Source: Cryptomeria japonica (Eukaryota; Streptophyta; Pinopsida; Cupressales; Cupressaceae). Taken from it: a stretch of DNA of 64,000 bases. Location of the stretch: contig NC_081412.1 of NCBI RefSeq assembly GCF_030272615.1, positions 685,450,583-685,514,582 on the forward strand, written 5' to 3'. Numbering within the stretch: position 1 is the first letter of the stretch; every line of letters starts with the position of its first letter. The notes beneath the pieces were generated by a model. The model was not told the origin of the DNA and ran no database searches. It was given only the letters and a program-made list of their open reading frames with translations. Positions 1 to 11,188 of this stretch are shown here, piece after piece. The position numbers and the translations under genes are program-made.

Positions 1-135
1 TTTGATACAATTAATTGACAAACACTAATTTTCTAATACATAAACAAATCAGTTAAGAGTACCTAATAAAATCAAATTTGACTTTAGACTAAAAACTTAA
101 TACCTTTATTTATTAATAATACCCAATCTTTTGGA

Positions 136-531
136 ATGATTTTTTATCAAAACAATAGAACCAAGTTGAAGATTTCTCTTATAGAGGAGCGAAATGTGAA
201 GGATGAAATTGCCAATTTGAAGCTAAAAATGACCAATAAGAACGAGACAGTTATTAAACTAGAAGCAAAGTTTATGGATAATAAATCCAACATCAATAAG
301 TTGGTAAATTTTAGCGAGGCAACTACTAACCAATCTATCAAGAACATCAAGGCATTGCAAGGAAGGATCAAATCGCACCATTTGTTGAAGCAATTTGCTT
401 GCAATACATGAATAAGAGATAGCAAAGCTAGACTAGGTAATGAGTTGGCCAACACTAACTTATTGGAGAAGCATTTGAAGCCCTTAGAATGGGAGGCAAC
501 CTTTGCTCTTAATGAACTCTGTCTATCTTGA
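136..531 (+). pseudogene. coiled-coil protein fragment, unknown origin
   Basis: An open frame of 91 codons from 136 continues in the same frame past a TGA at 409-411 for about 40 more codons, ending near 531. The product is rich in Lys, Glu, Asn and Ile with heptad-like spacing, so it probably forms a coiled coil. I do not recognise a family. Similar charged coiled-coil tails occur in the accessory ORFs of the retroelements further along this window, so a relic of such an ORF is possible. No splice sites or promoter are clear. It may also be a chance open frame in AT-rich DNA. Confidence 0.3.
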
Positions 532-1929
532 TTCCTTCGGTGTTTGTAGTTATCTATCTATTAAAGATTTATAATTGTATTACTCTGATACTACATCATT
601 ACTATGATTTTATTACAACAAAGACATTTTATTGTTTCTTCTAATTCTTTCATACAAAAATTTTAATTCGTTTAAAAACCTTTTTTTTAACTCTATTTAC
701 ATAAAACTTAATTCTATATATTAATTACTAATCTTCCTCAATCCTACTTTGTAATCAAATGTAAACTATATTTTTCTTTTTCATGGAAATCAATATAAAA
801 TATCTTTAAATTTCTAATAATAAAAGACATGAGGAATAATAACAATCTCCACTTAAAAGAAAAGTTATAATGAATGGCTAAGGTTTGTATCGAAATTAAA
901 TAAATGCACAAGTCCACATACCTTGGGCGGCTGTTAAGGAAAAACAAGAACGGAATATTCGTTTCCGTGATGATGGTGTTTTACTTTAGCAATGATATTA
1001 TGGAAAACTTTATGGGATAGTTTTTAAAGCTAGATTTTTTGGGGGTGGGGGGCTGGGACGGCAGACCTTTTGGGTATTCTTCGAAACTTTCCTTAAGTTT
1101 ATTTAACTTTTGATTGAATTAAAATATAATATAATTAAAAAAAATTGTGAGCAGTAATAGAATATATTGTTAAGTTTCAACTAGAGATAACAAGTCAAAA
1201 GATCACATTTAAACATAACACTAATATAGATATCTTAAATACATCTATCTAAAGAAATGTTCATAGATATAAATTGAAACTATGTTTTTACTTTAAAATT
1301 ATTTTATTTTATTTTAAATATTATATTTACTATATACAAAAATATTTAAACTATAATGTATCTACATTATTTATTTTTTCTCTAATACAAATTTTTTATT
1401 CAATAATTGAAATCTAGTTTTTAATATTTTTATTTTTATTATTATTTAAAAAACAATAAAAAATAAAAAATTATGATATATATATTAAAAGAATATTGTA
1501 ATTATGAAAATGGTGGATTATTTTTTAATATTTTTGTTTTTATTTTGTATTTATATCTTTCAAAAATTTATAATTTCGATGGGTATATTTTCTTTTATAT
1601 GGTATTTATTTTAAAAATATTAAGTTATAAGTAATATTAATATTTTGACATCTGAATGGTTGTCAAATTTAAGCTAGTAGATCAAAGTTACCATTAACAC
1701 ATTCACATTATTTCACTCCACCCCTTGCTGCCATTGTAGAATGCCTATCGACATTAATAGAAATAATTTATGTAAGTGCAAAAGGGAGGTCTTTTTTATC
1801 ATTAAGTTTCTCTCAAACTTCAGTGATAATAACATTATTTTTTCTTTTGTCTGCAGGTATGTGATACTCAAATTATTAGTATTAACAAATTTTGTTTGTA
1901 GGTTCTTCACAACTCGGCTCTGACTCTCT
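532..1929. other. AT-rich stretch without recognisable features
   Basis: Very AT-rich DNA with homopolymer A and T runs. No frame has recognisable protein similarity and I see no terminal repeats. Short open frames on both strands around 1713-1923 overlap each other and look like chance. Confidence 0.5.
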
Positions 1930-2245
1930 CCCTCCTGAGAGAGCGTACTGCAAACAATGATGTTGATAAGGAGGAGGCCAGGGAACTATATAAGTTCTTC
2001 TTTAATGAATGGAATAGGGTCATAGAAATGATAGGGGATCGCAAGTTGACTCCTTAGGTCTTGTTTTGTTGGTCTTTGGTTGGGCTGGTGTCCCTCGTGT
2101 TTTGTTGGTTTGAACTCTTAGCTGTTTTTTGGTTCTGAAAGACTTTAGCTTATAACTGTTTTGTGTTGTTCTAGTGTTGTAATGGTGTTGTTGATAGTCC
2201 ATGTTATGTAAAGGGTCAGTACCCTAGTTCTCACTACTTTTATAA
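1930..2245 (+). mobile_element. 5'-truncated LINE 3' end
   Basis: A short open segment with a charged C-terminus ends at a TAG at 2056-2058. A T/G-rich 3' UTR follows, then a 5-bp stem with a 4-nt loop (AGGGTCAGTACCCT, about 2211-2224), then an A-rich tail near 2247. This order matches the end of LINE F on the minus strand (about 41,220 down to 41,010), where a charged ORF end, a T-rich UTR and a GGGT...ACC-type hairpin also occur. I therefore read it as the 3' remnant of a related LINE copy on the plus strand. The 5' limit is uncertain and no target duplication was identified. Confidence 0.5.
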
Positions 2246-4854
2246 TTAAAAAAAATTATTTTTTCTTTTGATGGGTAAAATTTTAATTATATAGTGGTGT
2301 GATTTTTGTATTCAAAGAAATTTAAGGGATATACTTTTTTCTTTTGTTTGTTTATATACATTAATGTGTTATATTATATAATTTAATATAGAATAATATT
2401 TTCATCATTAATTAAATAGATAAGTAAAATGTTGAAAAATTGAAATCTTATTTTTTGTATGGACATGGGTATATATAGACCAAATTTATACTCTAAAAGA
2501 TTAATTATTAGCAATTATGTTTTAAAGTTTAATGGGTTTGTTAATAGATGTACTAGAACATCTTTGTATAGTAAAAAAGAAAAAGAAAAAAAACTATCTA
2601 GTGAATTGTTTGATATTGTAAATGTGAATAATGTGATTAATAATGAAATAAATGGGCATTTTAAATATCGGAAGTATTTATATACCATACTTATCATTTT
2701 GTTTTTTATTATACAATTTCAACAATTTAAGAAAAACATTTTCATTGAAATGAGTTTTCCACAATCTATAAAAAAGCATGCATAGTTGATTTTAGAAAGT
2801 GATCTTTTAAGGAAATATTTTCATTGTTTACATTAGATGGTGATTAGGTTTTCAATAATTGGGTTAGAGAGTTCTAATTGTGGTCATTGTGATGCTCAAC
2901 CATGTTGAACTCCTTATGAGAGCCCATTCAATTATTGAGAGGTTTAAACTCATCCAAATCTTTAAAAAAAAAAAAACTTTAACTAATATACACACGTGTG
3001 TGTTGACCATTCATAGTAATGCAAATAATTTTTTGTTTTATTAAGGATATGCTTAGCTAGCCATGGTGCTCGTAATATATCAGTCGTAGTTTTTAAAGAA
3101 ATTTTTAGATCTGAGAAATGCATAAACCAAATTTCATTCAAACCACATAATCCAAAAAAGCTAGCTAGCTAGTCAATAGTAAAACTACATTGAATAAACT
3201 AAAATGTTAGGAACATAATATATTTGTGTTGATGTAAATAAGGTGTTTTACCTTGGTTATTCTCCTCCTAGGTCCTGATTACACATCACTTAATCTTAAT
3301 TAGGGAACCACATAGGAGTTGTTAGAGCATCTTCAGTTTAGGTGGCATTATCATGTTATCTTTTTCACTTTATATGGTGTCTCCACCTTTCATACCTTTA
3401 TCAGTTTATCGTATCTACCTTTTGGGGTTGCACTTTTCCACCTTTAGTGGTGGGATGATAACTTTTCACTCTACTTATGATGTCATGAGACAATGACACT
3501 TGTCATTGTGTCATCCACTCACCTTGGCAATATAACCAAGGGGTCTCCTATGTACAAGTATTGGATTCTATTGCATCATTGATAGGAATACAACTTATTT
3601 TTGTCATATTCTTTCTCTCTTGTTGTTGTGCTTTTCATTTGGCCTCTAGATCTTGGGTGGCTACCTTTATAGCCAATTCTTACAATTTCATTTCTATTTT
3701 GCAAATGAAATGGATTATTATTATAGTCATTACAACACCTACAATAACAACAATAAAACTATAAATAAAATATTGACAATCTTACTACAAATAACTCGAA
3801 ACATTGCAAAATTGCACCAATATATTCTTGTGAAAGCTATATCCAATAGATAATATCTTGGGTTCTAATTTTCCAACCAAATCTACACAAAAAAATTACA
3901 ACAAACACCTATAACAAATTGAATTCAATGCCTACAAACACTCACACCAAATATAAAAGCTATGCAACCTTATGAAGCTCTTGTGTACTCCCTAAATGAA
4001 GGGGTTTTCATCCTCTAGCTCTCACAAATCATGAATTTTCATCCACAATCTACAATACTCCATGGGTTTTCATCCATAGAAGATGATTGTAGAACAAGAG
4101 TTCATACAATGCAAAATCTAGAAGTTAATTGGCAAAAGATCCACCATAAGTCTATAGCCATGAATTTGTAGATCTCATGCCAAATTGGGCATCCAAAATA
4201 CCAATTCCCTCTTTGGACGGAAAAGTAAATATGAAATATGTATTATAACTCCCACCAATTGTGGCATTCAAAAATAGCCTACCACTAGCACTATCATATT
4301 GACATTTATAACTTGTCCATAGCCATTAGGAATCATCTAGAAATGAACCCTTGATAAATCAAACAACTCCCTTGAAATATTTGAATATTATTTAATTTTA
4401 ATGGTCCGATCTCCCAAAAATGTGAATTAAAATGAAACCAAATAAATATTAAATAAACTATTTCCTAGTTGCTCACCATATCTCACAAGAATTAAAAAAA
4501 TGAGCTATTTTTTTATTGATCTAGATTTGATTAAAATGGAGACATCGCAAGTCCCTCCTCAAAATTTCTTGCCATCAAGTAATGCAAATGTGTACGTTCC
4601 AAAACTTAGGACCTTCCAAATAACATCCTCAATTGGAAGATATTTCCATCTTACCAAATACTTAGTGATGCTTATATTTCTCAATTTATTCTCTCGATAA
4701 TCAAGTACAACTTTATGAGCAAGCTAAGATTAGTCTTCTATGACCACCCAAATGTGGTAATACATTGGAAGGAACTACATGTAATCTTATTGATTTCTTT
4801 AAACATGAAACATGAAAAACATAATGGATTTTGCAACTTTTTAGTAGTTCCAAG
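2246..4854. other. unassigned AT-rich DNA left of element A
   Basis: No coding sequence I can support. A poly-A run at about 2966-2980 could be the tail of an old retroposed fragment, but I found no target duplication. The open frame at 2459-2785 is low-complexity and has no recognisable domain. The sequence directly before 4855 is the left flank of element A. Confidence 0.4.
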
Positions 4855-6068
4855 TGATAAATCTTATTTTTGGTCTTTTTATATGAACTCTTACATTTAA
4901 TTAGGACTATCATTTCATGGTTCCAACATTATGGTCATGTTGGATATGTCTTTTTAAGCTCGACTTGTGAACTTTGTTATTAACTAGACAGCCTTATGAA
5001 TGATATAAGAAATCTATATTAATAATATGTAAATGTTGAGATTGAATGTTGTTTTAAGGTGATATGATGCATATGTATGTTGTGCATGTTGACCTTGGTG
5101 TATGTAGCTAATGAGTGGGACTATGTCAGCGACGAGACATTTGTTGTTGTTTCATAAAGTTGCAGTCACGTTTGGATGGAAATTTATTGAACTAGTCAAG
5201 CCAGTAACCAATGCCATAATGAGACTCCTAGTGTGGTTGAGATAGTTGTTTTCTTCAAGCATGTGCCGAATAGTTGAGGAAATCTAGAAAGAACCTTATC
5301 CAATATTTGTGAGGAAGACTAAGTCTTAAGATGATTCATCTCTTTGTGTATTTATTTCAATAAAACTTGTCCTCCTAGCTTGTTGGGAGTGGATCGGTTG
5401 AGTATTGAGTTAGTTATAGAATTTTCTATAAATTCATCAATTAAAGGATGGAGTAAGTTATGCAATTTATCTTCCAAAACTTAGTGTGCTCTATTTTACA
5501 ACTTGAATAAAGGAAAGGAGATTCCATTTATGTCACCACTGTTGTTGTGAGTTCAATGTGTTGATGCTATTATAGTTCTTAGATCTAGTTAAGTTTCTGG
5601 AAGCTCATCCAAGGGGGCCCACTTGGGGAGTGTTCCATCTTTATTGCACTATTAAGTAAGTTCATTTTTGTTGCTTAATTTCTCAGTTGACTAACCTACA
5701 ACCACAAAAAATCCATTTTGTGTCTATTCCTGCAACCAAGTGAAACAGAGCATTATGTTTTTAGTTAGTCAGTTCATTTTTGTATGATGATATAGGTTTT
5801 ATATGAAGTATGACATAATGATGTTAGTAAGGTAATATTAAATTTCATGCTTTCTATTAGTTTCCTATTAGTATCTTCAAGGTTAACTTAACATTCCTTG
5901 TGAGTTTCTTAGTGCAAATATAGTGCAGACCTGTTTCAAGCTATACGTACCTAGGTTGACAAGTAAATGTGTTCCTGTTAGTAAATTAGTCACCATGTGG
6001 TATAGGGAATTGACCCACTAAGTCAAGAATATATGTCTATGTTACTAAGGAATTATTTGGAACCAACA
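4855..6068 (+). repeat. element A 5' LTR
   Basis: Starts TGATAAATC and ends CA at 6067-6068, four bases before the primer binding site. Positions 4855 to about 5310 align with 26,036-26,487 at the far end of the element, with many substitutions. The length of about 1.2 kb is typical of Athila-like LTRs. The exact start was chosen by the TG dinucleotide and the purine tract that precedes the 3' copy. Confidence 0.8.
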
Positions 6069-6072
6069 TTTT

Positions 6073-6091
6073 TGGCACCGTTGTTGGGGAT
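6073..6091 (+). other. element A primer binding site (tRNA-Asp type)
   Basis: TGGCACCGTTGTTGGGGAT matches the complement of the plant tRNA-Asp 3' end with about two mismatches, and sits four bases after the LTR. Athila and Tat elements commonly use this primer. Confidence 0.8.
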
Positions 6092-6264
6092 GGTGTCAAA
6101 CTAAGAAATTATTAGGGATATAAGATTTAAGATTCCTAGTATGTTGTTTTTAAAAAATGTATATTCATCTTTGGATCATTAGGAATGAGAAAATAACTCT
6201 GTTACCCATCAATTTGTCTAGGTATATTGGCAGCTGAGAAAAGATCTGCATACATAGGGAATGA

Positions 6265-6678
6265 AGGAGGGATGCCCTAGGAAGATTCCTTCCTGCTCGA
6301 CCCAATCTTGAAGGCGAATTAGCTGCACAAAGGCTTAATCCCTACCATGCCCCAGAAATAAATCTTTTTGTTGAAATCTTTGTGGATTTGGGTAACCTTG
6401 ATACTTCACCATTTAAATTTCTAAAGGGAGACTTTAATATCTTATTTGAACCTCCTAAAGAAAACATTCAATCCCTGGTTGTCTATCAAGGTTCAATGGA
6501 AGCTCTTGGTGGTGGAGGTGGCGGGGCTAATGCACCACTTGTTAATCCTACTTTTGAATTTCCTATTACGGACCAACATGGCAATAATAACCTTAAGAAT
6601 ATCCCAGCCTCCTCTCTTCCTAAATTCTATGGCCTAGTCATAGATGACCCAAACACCTTCCTATTTGAATTTGATATC
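6265..6678 (+). pseudogene. gag: element A gag, 5' part (split by element B)
   Basis: One frame stays open from about 6265 to the B insertion and encodes the N-terminal part of a Ty3/gypsy Gag. It has an unstructured start, a Gly run (GGGGGG) and then the typical entry to the capsid domain, with the pattern LPKFYG...DDPNTFLFEFDI at the end. The next codons lie 11.2 kb away at 17,926. If B is removed and one target-duplication copy dropped, the frame continues directly. The initiation codon is unclear because the first in-frame ATG region has a nearby TGA at 6262. The product would be the structural capsid protein of the element, acting in cytoplasmic particles. Confidence 0.75.
6674..6678. 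repeat. element B target-site duplication, left copy
   Basis: ATATC directly before the TG of the B 5' LTR. The same five bases follow the CA of the B 3' LTR at 17,921-17,925. Confidence 0.9.
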
Positions 6679-8122
6679 TGTAGGCACCTAAAAGTTGCAC
6701 AATGAATTAAGTGAATTTTATTCATTTAACTATTCTTAATTCTTCCTATTAATTAAATTAAGATTTAATTAATATACCCTTTTTCTATCTAAGCCATTTA
6801 ACTAAATACCCTCCCTCTAACCATTTTAATTAAATTTACATTTAATTAAAGATATCAATTTATCCCCTTTCCCATTTTAATTAAATCTACATTTAATTAA
6901 ATCTCATTTGCATTTAAATAAATCTAAATTTATTTATAAATCCCCCCACTTGCAAAATCCTACAAATGCAAGTTGCAACCAAATTAAAATAAAGCAATTT
7001 ATTTATATTAATTATATTTTCCGTCACCCACTTGCATTTTCCTACATCTCCCACTTGCATCCTAAATCATTTTCCTAATTTCTTCTAGACCCTTCTAATC
7101 GCTTCTAATTAGCCTAACCCATCTTCTAAACTTTGTCACATCCCTAAACAAAGGGAAGTCACTTCTCAAACCCTTAAAGTCTTTGATAACCATTAAAGGC
7201 TTCAAATCTTCAACCACTTAATATCCCTAAAGTCTCCCAAACCATTAATGGTTAATTCAACCCTCTTACATGGTTAGAGACTTTTTGCCTAACTTAACCT
7301 TCATCCAACCCAAGGGTCTCATCAAGCCTTTAATGCTTTGACCATGATTATCTCTTAATCATTTGCACAAGAGTTTATCCTTGGATTAACTCTTAATCTA
7401 ATGGGTAATCTTAACTTAAGCTTGACCCTTACCCTCTAGATAACTATGAGGTCTTCTCAAGCATTTAATGTCTCCAACCCCTTTTCTCAACCAATCTTAT
7501 GTTGACATTTGTCACCATTTCATTGGTGCCAAATGCAAACATGGATTCCCAACTTTCAATCTTGGCCCTTGTTAAGATTATCCAATCTTGACCATCCATT
7601 GCCCTATTTTCCCTATAAATAGAGTCCATTCCTTCTTCAAAAAAATCAAGTCTTTGTGCATCAAACTTATAGTCTCATAATATTAAGCATATTATCTCTC
7701 TTTGATAGAATAGCATGTTAGATCATTTTGATAGCATTCCAATCTTAGATATATCATGTTAGCTTCATCTTAGTATCATTTTCATACTAGTTCAAGCTTC
7801 ATATCAATATCTTGCATCCTATCATCATCTAGTTTCATATCTAAATCATCACTAGGATCTTGGTTGCATTCCATTTAGATCTTAGAATCATTTTAATCTC
7901 GTTCTTTAGGTTGTCATCTTAAAAAATCAAGTGCTCTTCCAAGTTGAGAGCCACCTTGAATCTTGAAGATCCTTGGAGATAGAGGAGCATGGAACGATAT
8001 TAAAGAGTTTAGATTCTTTTTAACTTGCTTTGTTTGGATTTCTAACCTCTAATGCAATGTTTCATGTGTCTGTTTGAATTGTTTTCTCCTCTTGCAAGTT
8101 GATACCACATTTTTGACACACA
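6679..8122 (+). repeat. element B 5' LTR
   Basis: Begins TGTAGGCACC and ends GACACACA. It is 1,444 bp long and almost identical to 16,476-17,920. It is related, more distantly, to the element H LTR at 49,768-51,217, with shared blocks around the CAAGTTGCAACCA and TAATTAGCCTAA segments. Confidence 0.95.
7612..7622 (+). promoter_or_regulatory. TATA box in element B 5' LTR
   Basis: TATAAATAGAG-type box in a plant LTR promoter context (CCCTATAAATAGAGTCC). The same box occurs in the 3' LTR at about 17,411-17,420 and in the element H LTR at 50,712-50,722. This conservation across diverged LTRs supports a real transcription start region just downstream. Confidence 0.7.
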
Positions 8123-8126
8123 TTTC

Positions 8127-8144
8127 TAGCGCCCACCGTGGGGC
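8127..8144 (+). other. element B primer binding site (tRNA-Lys type)
   Basis: TAGCGCCCACCGTGGGGC pairs with the plant tRNA-Lys 3' end (GCCCCACGGTGGGCGCCA) with a single mismatch. It starts four bases after the LTR. Confidence 0.75.
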
Positions 8145-8214
8145 ATTACCCCATATATCTAATCGGTTTTGAAATATATCCACTTTTACAAGTCCGCGGA
8201 AAATGAAAATTAGC

Positions 8215-8640
8215 ACGTGGGAAACATTCCCTGGCGCATCCGGTTAACAGTCTAGCGCATCCCGCTTACTGTTTAGCGTGTGGGGTCTATACTCTAGCGC
8301 GTGAAGTCCTTTCTTTAGCGCATGACTTCCACTAATCTTTTCCTGTAGGTATCAATGCGGGAGAAAAATAGAGTAGCGCATTTGAAAAATAGTTTGGCGC
8401 GTCGGGTCTATTAGATAGCGCATCCAGCTCACTGTTTAGCACGTGCAGTCTATTCTATGGTGCGTAAAGTCTTTTCCTTAGCGCATCATATTTCTAACAA
8501 TTTTCTGTAGGTATTAATGTGAGAGAAAAACAAAATAGCGCATCTGAAAAACAGCTTAGTGCATTGGGGGAACATAATAGCGCGTAGGGCCTTTTTCTTA
8601 GCGCATGGACATCATTTCTTAGCGCATAGAGTTGGCACAG
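8215..8640 (+). repeat. TAGCGCAT-type short repeat cluster in element B leader
   Basis: About 16 copies of TAGCGCAT or close variants (TAGCGCGT, TGGCGCAT, TAGCACGT) spaced roughly 20-30 bases apart. They are partly arranged in a higher-order unit of about 168 bp marked by a TAGGTAT(C/T)AATG block at about 8347 and 8515. The cluster directly follows the primer site. Confidence 0.8.
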
Positions 8641-9469
8641 CCAAAAATTTATGACAGAGTCAAAAATTAGGCTTGTGGGAGGCATAATATATATGGAATA
8701 TAACATTTAAGTATAAGTGACATTTCCTCTTCTCTTTTCTCTTTCTTATACTTTAAGTTATATTCCATATATATTGTCAGGATGTTTGAGAGGGGTTTCG
8801 GACCTCTAGGAGTTATAATGCAAAATCTAGTTTTTGGAAGATCTTCCAAATTTCAGACTTAGTCAAATTTCAGGGCATTTCAAGATCAGAATTGTAAAAT
8901 TTGTAACCAAGATCAGAATTTAGGCTTGTGTAAGCCCACACTAACATTTGATCACTGACTATGTGCAGGTTCTAATCTATTTTGTGCAGGGGAAGGAGTT
9001 AGTTTAGAGGCTTCAAGTTTCTTTTTTTACTTTCTTTCAACAAAAGTTGGTTAAAAAGAACTCACTCTCCTTTTTTGCAAAAGTTAAAATAAACTTCATC
9101 ATTTCATTTGGATGCATAAAATGAACTTCATGCCTTCCTTTTTGGTGTTTTAAAATGAAAATTCATCTTTCTTTATTGCATGGTAAAAAAAACAACAAAA
9201 CAAACCTTTCATTCCTGCAAGTTAGGAAAAACACTTCATTTTGGAAGCTCTAAAAAGAACAAGACAAACAATCTTTACTTTGGCAAAAAAATTTAAAAGA
9301 ACCTCACCATCCTTTGGTGTTTAAAAGGATTCACTTCATTTTGTACAAGGCAAAGAGGGAAAGTTTTCCCCTATCGACTTTAATTTTGTTGACCAAACAT
9401 CACCATTTACTTTGTTGACCAGGCTGGTTTTACAAAAGTTTTGGAAATACACACTTTGCTATGAAAGGT

Positions 9470-9512
9470 TAAAAAGAACATCATGCTTGTTGGAGCAACA
9501 TCTCCAAATAGA
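9470..9512 (+). other. conserved 43-nt leader segment with hairpin (element B copy)
   Basis: A 43-base block that matches element H 52,017-52,059 with one mismatch, although the surrounding leaders have diverged. Its core TGTTGGAGCAACA forms a 5-bp stem with a 3-nt loop. Position and conservation suggest an RNA signal, for example for packaging or dimerisation. That role is inference. Confidence 0.6.
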
Positions 9513-10644
9513 AGTTAGCAAATCATTGTCTTGAAGGCTAAAAAGAACAACTTGATTGCCTTGTCTCGAAAGTGGAAGGTATATGCTCTCCCCATAACTG
9601 GGTGACCAAAAAAGCCAAACCACTCTTAAGCTTTCTATACTTCAAGCATTTACATCCTTTAGCAGGCCTGCCTTCCCGAGGGGTTGAAAAACTCTTAAAG
9701 CCATTCTTTGGCCGGTGTGAAGGGAACGACCTAAGTGGGGAACGACTTTGACGCCAAGAATTCCAACCCACTATAATCAAACGTGGAAAGTGACGAAAGT
9801 CCTTTTCAACGGTTGCGCGCAGTGATTAGCCTTCCCCCAGTATCCTTGAGATATGTAAAGCCTTTGTTCTAAAGGTTGGGAAGCCTCCTGAGGGATTTTA
9901 TCACTGACGGTCGAACGGGAAGCCTGATTACGAACCATAGAAATAGAAGCTTTGAACTGAGTCAGTAACCAGACATTTATAACATCATAGTGCAAGGGTG
10001 GGGAAGAATCCGCCCCCAAGATTACTCACCATATATCTCCCAAGATAACTACTCAACTGTGAAGTGATTCACTTTGAGTTAATTTATGGCAAAAGGCAAA
10101 AAAATGGGCGCCCTCTAGGGGGTGACAAGGCTGTTTGAGCTAACGAAGTATCGAGACTAGTGGGCTATGATATTGTCAATGACCTTTGAATAAAGAGTCT
10201 ATCTGATGTGTCTTTTGTTGTAAATCAAACCAGTGATAACATCGAGGATTTGAACACATCCTCAAAAGAACATACACTCAATGTTTAGCATTAGGATGAC
10301 CATTGTCTTCATGTGTGCTATGTATTCTTGTCACAAATGTTAAAATATCTTGCAAAGTATCCAACAATCAAACTCAAAAGTCAGTTCAAACAAGGAAAAA
10401 TCATAAAGTGGAGAAGATTTCCATATCCAACAAAGCATCTTTTGAGATGGTTATCAACATTTCAACTATCTTTAGGAAAGACTTTCATCCAACAAGATTA
10501 GGGGAATATCAAACCAAGTAATCAAGATTTTATCTATTCAACTTAGTAAGCTTGAGTATCCAAAAACAAATCATCCACCAAAATCAAAAGTGTTAAAAAT
10601 TCCAAAAATCACAGAAAAACAACCAAGTCAAAATATATCAAAGC

Positions 10645-10742
10645 ATTTTAGCGCATGAGAGCAACTTCTTAGCACGTGGAGTCTTGTCTCTAGCGCATTG
10701 AGAATTTTTTTTAGCACATCTAGTCTCTGGCTTAGCGCATGG
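10645..10742 (+). repeat. second TAGCGCAT repeat cluster
   Basis: Five copies of TAGCGCAT or TAGCACGT-like units within 98 bases, separated by about 20 bases. They are the same motif family as at 8215-8640, two kilobases upstream. Confidence 0.7.
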
Positions 10743-11188
10743 TCAAAACTCAAAAAACCAGAGAGCAAAACAAGCCTTTCTAGAAAAAGTTTTCAAACTT
10801 CTTGAGTATCCTTTCAGGTCCAATTTCAAACGCGATCACAAGAAATCAAATCAAAACACCAGAGAAATCATTTCCAAATCAAACAAGTCAGTCTTAGAAC
10901 AAAAGTTGTCAAATCCAAAACTAGCTAAAGATAAGACTTTATCCTATCAAAATCAGGTATTATCATCACCTTGATCAAAAGGTCCATCATCTAAAGGATT
11001 CTATCAAACAACATACCAAGTTTAAACCTTAAGTTGTCAAATCAAATTTCTATATCGGGAGACTTTATCCATATCATTTGACACACTTTGTCGTGAGGGG
11101 GCATCTAAACCTTCATTTGATAAAAGTATACTTAAGTTTCCAAACGAAGTATCTCAATCCAAACATCGAAGGAAACCATTGATCATTC

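Larger units (their letters stand above)
8641..11188 (+). other. element B untranslated leader
   Basis: No coding sequence of a known family. The stretch 9,470-9,512 is almost identical to element H 52,017-52,059 and holds a TGTTGGAGCAACA hairpin. The segment around 9,640-10,200 is richer in GC than its surroundings and is colinear with H 52,240-52,520, with shared short blocks such as AGGCCTGCC and GTGA.TCACTTT. A second TAGCGCAT cluster lies at 10,645-10,742. Open frames on the minus strand at 9,538-10,019 have no recognisable domain and are probably chance. Confidence 0.6.

Noticed and set aside
2459-2785. 108-codon open frame with a hydrophobic C-terminal stretch
   Set aside because: Low-complexity AT-rich composition, an overlapping frame on the other strand and no recognisable domain. 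Probably chance.
2966-2980. Poly-A run as the tail of a SINE
   Set aside because: No RNA polymerase III box sequence or target duplication could be found nearby.
9538-10019. Two adjacent minus-strand open frames inside the element B leader
   Set aside because: They lie in a region that is colinear noncoding leader in element H, and the predicted products have no family resemblance.
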